Positions 22,943 to 31,128 of a stretch of 33,025 bases of DNA are shown in pieces. Made by a program: the position numbers and the translations under genes. Source of the stretch: Sva-07 sp041686315. Its GTDB lineage: Bacteria; Actinomycetota; Acidimicrobiia; Acidimicrobiales; Ilumatobacteraceae. Under the pieces are notes generated by a model. That model searched no databases. It saw only the letters and a program-made list of their open reading frames with translations, and had not been told where the DNA came from. The stretch is taken from assembly GCA_041686315.1 (NCBI GenBank), contig JAWLEC010000017.1, positions 1 to 33,025 of the forward strand, written 5' to 3'. Numbering within the stretch: the stretch's first letter is position 1; each line of letters begins with the position of its first letter.

Positions 22943-24150
22943 TCAGCCGGCCAGCGCCTCGACGACGGTGGTGGCCGTGCCGTCGAGCCATCCGATGTAG
23001 TCGCCGCCCGGCGTGCCGGGCTCGTCGAGGGTGCCGGTGCGCAGTTCCACGATGGTCGCGCCGACCCGATCGGCGAGGGCCTCGGCATCGGCGGACGAGT
23101 GCTGGGTCTCGGTGAAGATCGCCGGCACGCCGGTGCGCTCGATGGTGTCGGCGAGCGCTTCGAGGTCGGCGGGGTTGGCTTCGGCGAGTGAGCTCGACGA
23201 CGGGATGACCGTGCCGACGACCTCGAAGTCGTAGCGGTCGGCGAAGTACCCGAGGGAGTCGTGGTTGGTCACGAGCAGCCGTTGCTCGACGGGCAGCGCC
23301 GACACGGTGTCGTCGATGGTGCTGTCGAGTTGCGTGAGCCGGTCGGTGTAGTCGGCGACACAGGTGTCGAGGGCGTCGGCATCGACGCCGACGTCGGCGA
23401 GACCGTCGGCGATCGTCGGGAGGGCCTGGATCACCCGGTTGGGATCGAACCAGACGTGCGGGTCGCCGCCTTCGTGGTCATGGTCCTCGTCGTCGCTGTC
23501 GTTGTGCTCCTCGTCGCCCTCGTGCTCGTCGCCCTCGTGCTCGTCGCCCTCGTGCTCGTCGCCCTCGTGCTCGTCGNNNNNNNNNNNNNNNNNNNNNNNN
23601 NNNNNNNNNNNNNNNNNNNNNNNNNNNNNNNNNNNNNNNNNNNNNNNNNNNNNNNNNNNNNNNNNNNNNNNNNNNNCTCGTCGCCCTCGTGCTCGTCGCC
23701 CTCGTGCTCGTCGCCCTCGTGCTCGTCGCCCTCGTGCTCGTCGTCGTGGCCCTCCTCGCCCGTCAGCACGTCGACGGCATCGGCGGCGTACACCACGGGC
23801 ACGCCGCGCCCGGCGACCGCATCGATCGTGTCGGCGAGACCTTCCTCGAGCAACAGCCCGTTGGCCACGATCAGGTCGGCGCCCTCCATCGTCTCGCGGT
23901 CCTGCAGCGAGGGCTCGAACGAGTGCGGGTCACCCCCCAGCGGCACGATGGTGTCCACCTCCGCCAGCCCGCCACAGGCGACGTTGCGGGTGATGTCGGC
24001 CCAGATGCTGGTGGAGGCGACGACGAACGGCGCCTCCACGGCCGGTTCGGTGGTGCCGGTCGGTTCGGCCGTCGTGCCGGTGTCGTCCGATCCGCACGCG
24101 GCCAGCATCAGGACGACGACGGCGGCAGTGGCGAGCGAGGAGGAGCGCAT
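22943..24150 (-). CDS. znuA: Zinc ABC transporter substrate-binding lipoprotein ZnuA, interrupted by an assembly gap
   Basis: This cluster-9 metal-binding lipoprotein has a lipobox (VVLMLAACGSDD), then VASTSIWADITRNV, LGGDPHSFEPS (first metal histidine), a long acidic His-rich loop, GGDPHVWFDPNRV (second histidine), TNHDSLGYFADRYDF (third) and TETQHSSADAEALADRVG near the C-terminus. The His-rich loop is made of HEGDE repeats and contains the 100-base N run. As written the frame shifts across the Ns, but both sides read in znuA, so this is a placeholder-length artefact and not a real frameshift. ATG 24150 is preferred over 24159 and 24162, because a TATGAT box ends exactly 7 bases upstream. 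Confidence 0.92.
23510..23741. repeat. 15-bp tandem repeat encoding the HEGDE loop of ZnuA (contains the gap)
   Basis: On the plus strand the unit CTCGTCGCCCTCGTG repeats about four times before the Ns and about four times after them. Read on the minus strand it encodes (HEGDE)n. Units are nearly identical at the DNA level, which suggests recent expansion. The true copy number is hidden by the gap. Confidence 0.92.
23577..23676. other. Assembly gap of 100 Ns
   Basis: Exactly 100 Ns, a usual placeholder for a gap of unknown size. The repeat array on both sides explains the failure to assemble. The frames on the two sides of znuA are compatible only if the real length differs from 100. Confidence 0.97.
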
Positions 24151-24157
24151 GCCCGCC

Positions 24158-24163
24158 ATCATA
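24158..24163 (-). promoter_or_regulatory. -10 box of znuA
   Basis: TATGAT on the minus strand ends 7 bases before ATG 24150, implying a leaderless znuA transcript. It abuts the Zur-box-like palindrome. Confidence 0.65.
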
Positions 24164-24164
24164 C

Positions 24165-24179
24165 TGAGAACGATTCTCA
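24165..24179. promoter_or_regulatory. Zur-box-like palindrome between znuA and znuC
   Basis: TGAGAACGATTCTCA has perfect 6-base arms (TGAGAA/TTCTCA) around a 3-base centre. It fits the TGAnAAnnnTTnTCA pattern of actinobacterial Zur/Fur boxes. It lies at about -15 to -29 of znuA and -37 to -51 of znuC if both transcripts are leaderless. Bound Zur should therefore block znuA directly and crowd the -35 region of znuC. Confidence 0.8.
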
Positions 24180-24202
24180 TTCCAACCACCGTCCGACACG
24201 GA

Positions 24203-24208
24203 TACCCT
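24203..24208 (+). promoter_or_regulatory. -10 box of znuC
   Basis: TACCCT ends 7 bases before GTG 24216, with no Shine-Dalgarno sequence in between. A leaderless start is likely. Confidence 0.55.
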
Positions 24209-24215
24209 CCGTGCG

Positions 24216-25100
24216 GTGACCGCCCCGCCCATTTCACCGACGGCGCGTCTCGACGACGTGTCGGTGCGCTACGGCGACCTCATCGCTCTGGATCGCACCA
24301 CCACGTCGTTCGCGCCCGCATCCTCGGTGGCACTGGTCGGCGCCAACGGCAGCGGCAAGAGCACGGTGCTGAAGCTGCTCGGCCGGCTGATCGAACCCAC
24401 CACCGGGTCGGTGGAACGGGCACCGGGCGTCGAGGCGTCGTTCATCTCCCAGCAGCACGGCCACCACGACTGGATGCCGCTCGAGGTCGACGACGTCCTC
24501 CGCATGGGCTGCTATCGGCGGCGCGGCCTCGTCGGCAGGATCACCCGCACCGACCGTGAGGAGATCCGGCAGGTGGCAGCTCGACTGGGAGTGACCGACC
24601 TGCTCCGGCGGTCGTTCAGCGAACTCTCCGGTGGTCAACGTCAACGGGTCCTCGTGGCCCAGGCCCTCATCGGCGCACCCGGTCTGCTGTTGCTCGACGA
24701 GCCGATCACGGGTCTCGACATCCCCAGCCAGGAGACGATCCTCGCGATCGTCGCCGAGGAGGTGGAGCGTGGCGCCACCGTGGTGTTCTCCACCCACCAC
24801 CTCGAGGAGGCGGCGCAGGCCGACCGAGTGATGCTGCTGGCCGGTTGTGTGATCGCCGACGGGCCCCCGGGTTCGGTACTGCAACCGCATCATCTCGCGC
24901 ATGCCTTCGGGGGCCGCATCGTGGAGATCGCCGGCAGCAAGGTGTTGGTCGACGAGCACGGACACGGGCACAGTCACGACCTCGGCGTCGACGGCAGCCA
25001 TGCCGACGCCGGACATCGCCACCTGCACGACCCGGCCCACGTCGCCGAGCACGCACCCGGACCGGGCGACGCCGATCCGGGACGTGCCGACGGCCGGTAG
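24216..25100 (+). CDS. znuC: Zinc ABC transporter ATPase ZnuC with histidine-rich tail
   Basis: The 294-residue ATP-binding subunit powers zinc import with ZnuB and ZnuA. Walker A is GANGSGKST (42-50), the Q-loop is FISQQHG, the signature is LSGGQRQRVLVAQAL, Walker B is LLLLDEPITGLD and the H-loop is FSTHHLEE. After the ABC domain, a C-terminal tail of about 45 residues is rich in histidine (DEHGHGHSHD, ADAGHRHLHDPAHVAEH) and may bind zinc on the cytosolic side. It is divergent from znuA/znuB, separated by the Zur-box-like site. GTG 24216 is the start that fits the -10 box. YibE/F follows 63 bases later. Confidence 0.92.
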   Translation: MTAPPISPTARLDDVSVRYGDLIALDRTTTSFAPASSVALVGANGSGKSTVLKLLGRLIEPTTGSVERAPGVEASFISQQHGHHDWMPLEVDDVLRMGCYRRRGLVGRITRTDREEIRQVAARLGVTDLLRRSFSELSGGQRQRVLVAQALIGAPGLLLLDEPITGLDIPSQETILAIVAEEVERGATVVFSTHHLEEAAQADRVMLLAGCVIADGPPGSVLQPHHLAHAFGGRIVEIAGSKVLVDEHGHGHSHDLGVDGSHADAGHRHLHDPAHVAEHAPGPGDADPGRADGR

Positions 25101-25163
25101 ATCTCCTCCGGTCGGGGACGCCGGTGCCACCGACGCCGGGCCCCGGTGGATCACACTGGGACG

Positions 25164-26420
25164 ATGGCTCACGGGCACGCGCACGGCAACGACCAGTCAC
25201 TCGACCAGTACGTGCCGCCGACCGTGCGACGCAACATGTGGATCGCGGTCGTTCTCTGTGCCGTCGTGGTCGTCCTCGGCCTGATCCTGCTGTGGCCGAG
25301 CGGCGACAGCGACCGGCTCGACCCCCTCGGTCTGGAAGGCGATCCCATCCGTGCCACGGTCACGTCGGTGGAGGAGGTGCCGTGCTCGTTCGACCCGTTG
25401 CTCGCCTGCACCCTCGTGGAGGGCACGGTGACCGAAGGCGACCGCAGCGGTGAGCCCTTCACGCTCGAACAGCCGCTCGGCAGCACCATCTCCGCCGGCG
25501 ACGACATCCTCGTGGAGATCCAGCAACTCGGTGACGGCACCGAGCAGGTGGTGTTCTACGACTTCCAGCGCGGCACGCCGATGCTGCTGCTCCTGGTGCT
25601 GTTCGTGGCGGCGATCGTCGTGCTCGGGCGATGGCGGGGCGTCGGGGCACTCGCCGGCCTGGCCATGAGCCTCGTCGTCATCGTGGTGTTCGCGCTCCCC
25701 GCTCTGCTCGACGGGAGCAGCGCCGTCGTGGTCGCTCTGGTGACCGCCGGCGCCATCGCCTTCGTGGCGCTCTTCCTCGCCCACGGTGTCGGTCTCGCCA
25801 CCGCCGCCGCACTGCTGTCCACGTTCGCCAGCCTCGCCGTCACCGGCGCCGTCGCCTGGGTGTTCCTCGCCGCATCGAACTTCACCGGGTTCGGTGACGA
25901 GAACGTCGGCTATCTCGAGGCACTCGGCTCGCAGATCGACCCACGCGGCCTGCTGCTCGCCGGGATCGTGATCGGGTCACTCGGCGTGCTCGACGACGTG
26001 ACGGTCACCCAGGTGTCCGCAGTGTGGGAGCTGAAGCGGGCCGCACCGGCAGCGGGCTTCTCCGAGCTCTACGGGCGAGCTCTGCGGATCGGCCGCGACC
26101 ACATCTCGTCGACCGTCAACACGCTGTTCCTCGCCTACGCCGGTGCGTCGCTGCCCCTGCTGCTGCTGTTCAGCGAGTCCGGCCAGAGTGTCACCTCGGT
26201 GGCCACCCGTGAGATCGTCGCCGTGGAGATCGTGCGTGCGCTCGTCGGATCGATCGGCCTGGTCGCTTCGGTGCCGATCAGCACGGCGCTGGCTGCCAAG
26301 GTGTTGTCATCGACGACCGCGACGCCCAGCGACCCCTCCACGACTCCCCCGGAACCGAGCAGCACCGACCCGATCGGCGCGCCGTCGACGGACACACTGC
26401 CGGAGAACCCCTCGAGCTGA
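25164..26420 (+). CDS. YibE/F family multi-span membrane protein
   Basis: The 418-residue protein has a His-containing N-terminus (AHGHAHGND), a first membrane span (about 28-46) and an extracytoplasmic domain of about 90 residues. A bundle of about seven further spans follows, with the YibE/F-family loops NVGYLEALGSQIDPRGLLLAGIV, quoted here in part as GSQIDPRGLLLAG, and LGVLDDVTVTQ and GRDHISSTVNTLFLAYAG. The molecular function of the family is not established. Position after znuC suggests a tie to metal transport. The C-terminus is a low-complexity Ser/Thr/Pro tail. ATG 25164 was chosen because CACACT ends 6 bases upstream; GTG 25146 would add only six residues. The next gene overlaps the stop. 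Confidence 0.85.
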   Translation: MAHGHAHGNDQSLDQYVPPTVRRNMWIAVVLCAVVVVLGLILLWPSGDSDRLDPLGLEGDPIRATVTSVEEVPCSFDPLLACTLVEGTVTEGDRSGEPFTLEQPLGSTISAGDDILVEIQQLGDGTEQVVFYDFQRGTPMLLLLVLFVAAIVVLGRWRGVGALAGLAMSLVVIVVFALPALLDGSSAVVVALVTAGAIAFVALFLAHGVGLATAAALLSTFASLAVTGAVAWVFLAASNFTGFGDENVGYLEALGSQIDPRGLLLAGIVIGSLGVLDDVTVTQVSAVWELKRAAPAAGFSELYGRALRIGRDHISSTVNTLFLAYAGASLPLLLLFSESGQSVTSVATREIVAVEIVRALVGSIGLVASVPISTALAAKVLSSTTATPSDPSTTPPEPSSTDPIGAPSTDTLPENPSS

Positions 26421-27130
26421 CCGGCCGGCTTCGGAGCACGATCACCGACCACCTGGGCCGGCACGATCGGCTCGAACTGCCGCTCGACGGCCGCCGGCAC
26501 GCCGCTGTCGCGATCTTGCTGGTCGACTCCGACACGGGGAGCGATCTCGTCGATCCGCACGAGGCCACGGCGGAGGACCTGTCGGTGATCCCGTCCGACG
26601 TGTCCGGGCTCGACGGAGCGATGACGGGCGTCGCGGGTGGGGCGTCGTTCGTGCTCTGCCGGCGGAGTGCCGGGCTCAACAGTCATGCGTCGCAGTGGGC
26701 GCTGCCGGGCGGCCGCCTCGACCACGGGGAGACGCCGATCGACGCAGCGCTGCGCGAGACCGACGAGGAGATCGGCGTGCGGCTCCCCGAGTCGGCCGTG
26801 CTGGGCCTGCTCGACGACTATGCGACCCGCTCGGGGTACGTGATCACGCCCGTGGTGGTGTGGGGCGGGGGAGGCGTGGAACTCCGCCCCGACCCCGCCG
26901 AGGTGCTGGCTGCGTACCGGATCGGCCTCCACGAACTGGTCCGTCCCGACTCGCCGCGCTTCGTGGCCATCCCCGAGAGCGACCGGCCGGTGGTGCAGGT
27001 GCCGCTGGGCGGGGATCTGATCCATGCGCCCACCGGCGCCGTCCTCGTGCAGTTCCGCTGGGTCGGCCTCGACGGTCGACTCCACGAACGCGTCGTCGAC
27101 TTCGAGCAGCCCGTCTTCGCCTGGGGCTGA
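26417..27130 (+). CDS. NUDIX hydrolase, likely CTG start
   Basis: The Nudix box GGRLDHGETPIDAALRETDE, continuing EIGV, matches GX5EX7REXXEEXG perfectly. The protein therefore should hydrolyse a nucleoside-diphosphate-linked compound; CoA or NDP-sugars are possible. The first ATG/GTG/TTG in frame is TTG 26516, but this would cut off the first beta-strand (HAAVAILLVDSD) and a helix (GRLRSTITDHLGRHDR) that look like genuine family sequence. No ATG, GTG or TTG lies in frame between 26309 and 26516. CTG 26417 overlaps the YibE/F stop as CTGA, like the ATGA couplings elsewhere here, and gives 237 residues. Start confidence is moderate; the Nudix assignment is firm. It converges on dut with a 30-base gap. 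Confidence 0.75.
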   Translation: MTGRLRSTITDHLGRHDRLELPLDGRRHAAVAILLVDSDTGSDLVDPHEATAEDLSVIPSDVSGLDGAMTGVAGGASFVLCRRSAGLNSHASQWALPGGRLDHGETPIDAALRETDEEIGVRLPESAVLGLLDDYATRSGYVITPVVVWGGGGVELRPDPAEVLAAYRIGLHELVRPDSPRFVAIPESDRPVVQVPLGGDLIHAPTGAVLVQFRWVGLDGRLHERVVDFEQPVFAWG

Positions 27131-27160
27131 CGGGCCGAACCCACGGGAACTCGCAGGGGG

Positions 27161-27598
27161 TCAGCGTCCGGAGTGGCCGAAACCGCCGCCGCGGTCCACG
27201 CCGTCGAGCGAGTCCACCACCTGCCACGCCACCGACTCCACCCGCTGGATCACCAGCTGGGCCACACGGTCACCGCGGTGCACCTCGTAGTCGGTATCGG
27301 GATCGGTGTTGATGAGGATCACCTTGATCTCGCCACGGTAGGCGGCGTCGATCAGGCCGGGTCCGTTCACCACGCTGATGCCGTGTCTCACGGCCATGCC
27401 GCTGCGCGGCAGGACGAATCCGCCGTGACCCATCGGGATGGCGATGGCGATCCCGGTCGGCACCAACGCCCGCCCGCCGCCGGCGGCGAGCGTCACCGAC
27501 TCACGGGTGTACAGGTCGAGGCCGGCGTCGCCCTCGTGGGCGTACTCGGGCAGCGGCAGGTCGGGATCGAGCTGGACGATGGGAACGGGGAGCGTCAC
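27161..27598 (-). CDS. dut: Deoxyuridine 5'-triphosphate nucleotidohydrolase
   Basis: The 145-residue homotrimeric-type dUTPase converts dUTP to dUMP and pyrophosphate, keeping uracil out of DNA and supplying dTMP synthesis. All five motifs are present: GDAGLDLY (1), PRSGMAVRHGI (2), GLIDAAYRGEI (3), RGDRVAQLVIQ (4) and the C-terminal RGGGFGHSG (5). GTG 27598 is the start; TACGCT (27611-27606) lies 7 bases upstream, so the gene probably has its own leaderless promoter despite following the small membrane-protein gene by 49 bases. Confidence 0.95.
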   Translation of the reverse strand: MTLPVPIVQLDPDLPLPEYAHEGDAGLDLYTRESVTLAAGGGRALVPTGIAIAIPMGHGGFVLPRSGMAVRHGISVVNGPGLIDAAYRGEIKVILINTDPDTDYEVHRGDRVAQLVIQRVESVAWQVVDSLDGVDRGGGFGHSGR

Positions 27599-27647
27599 GA
27601 CGCCGAGCGTAGGTGTCGCATGCGTCGCGAGGCACAGCCGTCGGTCG

Positions 27648-28055
27648 TCACGGTTCGAGGACCACGATCTCCCAGTCCTCGAGCGCGTCGGTCGGGCACG
27701 ATCCGACGGTGGTGACGAGGATCCGGTCGTCGGCCTCGCCCGCTTCGGTGAAGGTGCCGATCCCCTCGAACGAGCACGGAGCGAACGGTGTCACCCCCGA
27801 GAACTCGAGTTCGGGTTGCCACGAGTGCACCAGCTCGGCACTGCGGCTCTGGCCGTGGGCGAGCGCGAATTCGCTGCTCGACCGGTCGTCGATGCGGTCG
27901 AGTTCGCGTTGCACGTCGCCCCACACCGGCTCCATCGGATTCGACGAGTCGACGAACACGAAGACCTGGGTGGTCTCCCGCAACGACGACGCGATCAGCG
28001 CGTAGGCGCCGAACACGACCACCACGATCGCCAACCAGATCGCGAACGGCTTCAC
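27648..28055 (-). CDS. Small membrane-anchored protein of the TelA/vWA operon
   Basis: The 135-residue protein starts with one membrane span (about 4-24) and then an extracytoplasmic domain of about 110 residues with two cysteines (APCSF, VGSCP). I do not recognise a named family. A strand followed by VFVFVDSSNPM and a late strand RILVTTV recall a shortened von Willebrand A fold with an imperfect metal site, but this is speculative. GTG 28055 opens the span. It lies 54 bases after the SBP-vWA lipoprotein and is probably the last gene of that operon. Confidence 0.62.
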   Translation of the reverse strand: MKPFAIWLAIVVVVFGAYALIASSLRETTQVFVFVDSSNPMEPVWGDVQRELDRIDDRSSSEFALAHGQSRSAELVHSWQPELEFSGVTPFAPCSFEGIGTFTEAGEADDRILVTTVGSCPTDALEDWEIVVLEP

Positions 28056-28109
28056 GGTCGACGCTCTCGTGACCGGGTCGCCGCGGCCGGTGCCGGCGAC
28101 CGCAGCGGG

Positions 28110-29819
28110 TCAGCCACCGGCATTGAAGAGTGCTGCGATCTTGAACTCGACGTCGGACTCACTGGCGTCGATGCTCGCCGCCTCGACCAACGACGACACT
28201 CGGTCGAGCTCGTCGAGGTCGGCTTCGAAGCCGACGGTGTAGACGGGAATCCGCAGACCCTCGATCACGTCGTCGACCTGGCCGAAGGTGAGGCCGTTCG
28301 TGGTCTCGCCGTCGGTGAGCACCACCAGGATCGGCTTGCTGTCGCCGTCCACCTGCCGCTGCTGGTCGAGCATCGACAGCCCGAGCACGATGCCGTCGTA
28401 CATGGCCGTGCCGCCACCGGGGCCGAGGTCCTCGGCGATGGCGGAGTACCGGCCCTGCTGGTTGAGGTCGAACTCGCCGATGTCGAGCCGCTTCATGGCG
28501 ATGTCGTTGAACTCGACCACGCCGACGCTCGTCTCCGGCTTGATGAACTCGCGGGCCGAGAGCATGGCCCTGCGCACCGACTGGATGCGCGTGCCCTCCA
28601 TCGAACCACTCACGTCGACGACGAAAACGGTGGACACCGGACGCCCGCCGTCCTTTTTGTCCTTCCACACGTTCTGGGCCCCGATGAGGCTGCTCCCCGG
28701 GGGTGTCTCGATGTCGGGCGTGTACGGCGCCGGGTCGAAGCCCACGTCGGCGGCACGTTCCTGCCATTCGGGCTCGGTGACGAATGCGGCGAACAGCTCG
28801 AGCACCTCCTGCTCGTCGGCCGACAGGTCGCCGATGCCCACGAGCGGATTGTCGTGGCGGACACCGAACGGGACGAACTGGAACCCCGAATCGAGCGAGT
28901 CGGTGTTGGTGTAGGTCTGCCACTCCATCACGAACGTGTCGAGGGTTCCCGTGTCGTTCTCCACCGAGTCGCGCATCTGCAGGGTGGTGAGCGCCACGAA
29001 CGGCACCTGACGCTGGAACTCCTCGAACACGCTGGCCACGTCGTCGTCGGTGAGGCGTGACTGGTCGCCCTCGGCGATCGTGTCGAGCACCGTGACCAGG
29101 AAGTTGAGCCCGGTGCTGGAGGCGAACGGGTCGGTGTAGCCCATCACGAGATCACCGGCGATGACGGCGTCGACGAGGTTGGCGGCGGTGAGTTCGCCGT
29201 AGCCGGCGACCAGCTCGTCGGCCGTGGCGTCCCTCATCACGATGCCGGCCACGTTGGCCACCGTCTGCTCGGCCACGGGGGTGACGGTCTGGAACTCGGC
29301 GGCCATCTCCACCCACAGCCGGTTGGACGGCGTGAAGCCCTGGGGCAGCTCCTGGCCGCGGGCGATGAACTGGTAGCCGGTGCCCGACGCGATGCTGCGG
29401 AGGTCCACACCGGCGGTGCTGCCGTCGGCGAGCGTGATGCCGGCGTCGTTGAACGCCTGTGCGGCCTCGGTCATCCAGCCGTCGGTGCCTTCACCCGATT
29501 TCTCGGTGGAGGACCACACCTCCACCACCTGGTCGGCTCCACGGGACCGGACCACGACCGGGAACTCGTCGATCGGAGGCAGGGTGTCGGCCAGGTTCGC
29601 TCCGGTCGGGGGCGGGATGGATGCACTGCGGGTGACCGGATTGTCGACCCACCCGATGTCGTCGGCGAGCTCGTCGAGACGCTGTGACGCCTCGGCCGGT
29701 TCGAGCGGTTCGCCGCTGCCCTGGTCGAGGGTGCCGCACGCGGCGGTGCCGAGGGCGAGCAGCACGAGCGTGACGCCGAGGCGACGCAACGTCGAACGGG
29801 GTGAGAACGCGCCGCTCAT
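28110..29819 (-). CDS. Substrate-binding-like and von Willebrand factor A lipoprotein
   Basis: The 569-residue surface protein has a lipoprotein signal (VLLALGTAACG). A periplasmic-binding-protein-like region follows (about 85-385), including VVEVWSSTEKSGEGTDGWM and VMGYTDPFASSTGLNFL. A vWA domain occupies about 390-560. The metal-ion site is complete: DVSGSM (DxSxS), the threonine in GGGTAMYDG and the aspartate in VLTDGETTN. It should bind protein partners or ligands on the outer face of the membrane. ATG 29819 overlaps the telA stop by ATGA, so the two are probably made together. SBP-vWA fusions occur in other actinobacteria, but their ligand is not known. Confidence 0.85.
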   Translation of the reverse strand: MSGAFSPRSTLRRLGVTLVLLALGTAACGTLDQGSGEPLEPAEASQRLDELADDIGWVDNPVTRSASIPPPTGANLADTLPPIDEFPVVVRSRGADQVVEVWSSTEKSGEGTDGWMTEAAQAFNDAGITLADGSTAGVDLRSIASGTGYQFIARGQELPQGFTPSNRLWVEMAAEFQTVTPVAEQTVANVAGIVMRDATADELVAGYGELTAANLVDAVIAGDLVMGYTDPFASSTGLNFLVTVLDTIAEGDQSRLTDDDVASVFEEFQRQVPFVALTTLQMRDSVENDTGTLDTFVMEWQTYTNTDSLDSGFQFVPFGVRHDNPLVGIGDLSADEQEVLELFAAFVTEPEWQERAADVGFDPAPYTPDIETPPGSSLIGAQNVWKDKKDGGRPVSTVFVVDVSGSMEGTRIQSVRRAMLSAREFIKPETSVGVVEFNDIAMKRLDIGEFDLNQQGRYSAIAEDLGPGGGTAMYDGIVLGLSMLDQQRQVDGDSKPILVVLTDGETTNGLTFGQVDDVIEGLRIPVYTVGFEADLDELDRVSSLVEAASIDASESDVEFKIAALFNAGG

Positions 29820-31075
29820 CGGCCGCGCTCCTCGTTGCCGCTCGAACTGATCTCGCCGACGTCGGTGGGATCGCCGGTGGGGTCCAGCGTCGCCGAGGCG
29901 GCACGGCCGCTCTCCATCCGCTCGATGGCGGTCTCGCTGTCCTCGGTGAGCTGGTCGAGCTCGATGATGTTGGCGGCCATCGTGGGCAGTGCCTCGCGCC
30001 GGTACGTCGAGATCTCCTCCAGTGCGATGTCGATGTCCTCGAACGCCGAGCGCAGCGCATCCATGTCGAGCATCGTGCTGGTCGCCTGCTTGTGGATCTG
30101 GGTGCCCTGCGTCTTCAACCGCTCGGCGGTGCCGGCGATCATCTCCGACGTGGTGGTGTTGATGGCGTCGATCTTGTCGAGGACGATCTTCTGGTGGGCG
30201 AGGGCCAGGGCGACGGTGACTGCCACCTGCAGTGCGCTGACCGTGACGTCGAGCGCACGATCCACCCCGCGGATCAGTTCGCGGTTGTTGCGGATGATCA
30301 GCTCGGTGGCCAGCACGCCCTGCTGGTTCACCGCCAACTGCTGCTGCAGGTCGAGCGTGCGCTGGCGGATCGTGAACAAGATGTCCTCCTCCACGAACTG
30401 CCGTCGGGGGTCGTCGGGGCCGATGTCGGTGGCCAGCTTGTCGACCACCGCCTGGTCGAGTGCCTGTGCGAGCGCGATCTGGTCGGCCAGCGACACGGTG
30501 AGCTCGCGCATCTTCGCCTGGTCGTCGCCGAGGGTGACGTTGTCGCGCTTGAGCTGGTCGCGCCCCTGTTCGAGCGAGTGGATGATCGCGTCGATCTGGG
30601 TCTGCGAGCTCTCGTAGCGCATGAAGTAGCGCTTGAGCGGCGTGCCGACACCGGGGATGCGGCCCACCAGACGCGTGAACCAGCCCGCCTCGGTGTCGAG
30701 ACCGGCCGGGTCGAGCTTCTCGACCTCGATCCGCAGGTCGGCGAGCGACTTCGCCACCGGGCCACCGTCCTCGCTGGCGTGGGCGATGTCGCGCATCGGT
30801 GCCTGCAGCATCTTGCTGCGCGTGGCGGCGCGTTGTTGCAGGTCGCGGCCCATCGACTCGACCGCTGACCTGGCCGCGTCGCGGGCCTCCTGGTCGTCGG
30901 AGTCGACGCTGACCAGCTGATCGACCTGTTCGTGGGCGCGGGCACGCAGCTCGTCGGTCGGGTCGGGTTCGGGCAGGGCCAGCTCGGTCTTCGCCTCCTC
31001 GACGTCGAGGCGCAGGTCGAGGGCCGTGGAGGACGACGTGTTCGCGGTCGGTGTGCCTGTCGGCGTGTCGGTCAT
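29816..31075 (-). CDS. telA: TelA-family toxic-anion resistance protein
   Basis: The 419-residue protein belongs to the TelA/KlaA family, named from tellurite resistance and often found with Ter stress proteins. It is almost all helical. An acidic N-terminus precedes long coiled-coil helices, with the family core WFTRLVGRIPGVGTPLKRYF, then YESSQTQIDAIIHSLEQGRD, NRELIRGVDRALDVTVSAL and ATSTMLDMDALRSAFEDI. No membrane span is visible. ATG 31075 has AGGAG 7-8 bases upstream, typical of an operon-internal gene. It follows the small coiled-coil gene by 53 bases and overlaps the SBP-vWA gene. Resistance to a particular anion is a family label, not shown here. Confidence 0.9.
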   Translation of the reverse strand: MTDTPTGTPTANTSSSTALDLRLDVEEAKTELALPEPDPTDELRARAHEQVDQLVSVDSDDQEARDAARSAVESMGRDLQQRAATRSKMLQAPMRDIAHASEDGGPVAKSLADLRIEVEKLDPAGLDTEAGWFTRLVGRIPGVGTPLKRYFMRYESSQTQIDAIIHSLEQGRDQLKRDNVTLGDDQAKMRELTVSLADQIALAQALDQAVVDKLATDIGPDDPRRQFVEEDILFTIRQRTLDLQQQLAVNQQGVLATELIIRNNRELIRGVDRALDVTVSALQVAVTVALALAHQKIVLDKIDAINTTTSEMIAGTAERLKTQGTQIHKQATSTMLDMDALRSAFEDIDIALEEISTYRREALPTMAANIIELDQLTEDSETAIERMESGRAASATLDPTGDPTDVGEISSSGNEERGR

Positions 31076-31128
31076 GTTCGTGCTCCTGTCGGTGTGCCGA
31101 TCCGCTCGGCTGGGTTGGCGATCGTGGG

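Noticed and set aside
23431..23676. Apparent frameshift in znuA
   Set aside because: Caused by the arbitrary 100-base length of the N run; both sides carry znuA motifs.
23510..23741. CRISPR array
   Set aside because: The 15-bp units are contiguous with no spacers and encode protein.
23261..24559. Plus-strand ORF with VALVLVALVLV repeats, looking like a hydrophobic membrane protein
   Set aside because: It is the reverse reading of the HEGDE repeat in znuA and crosses the N gap.
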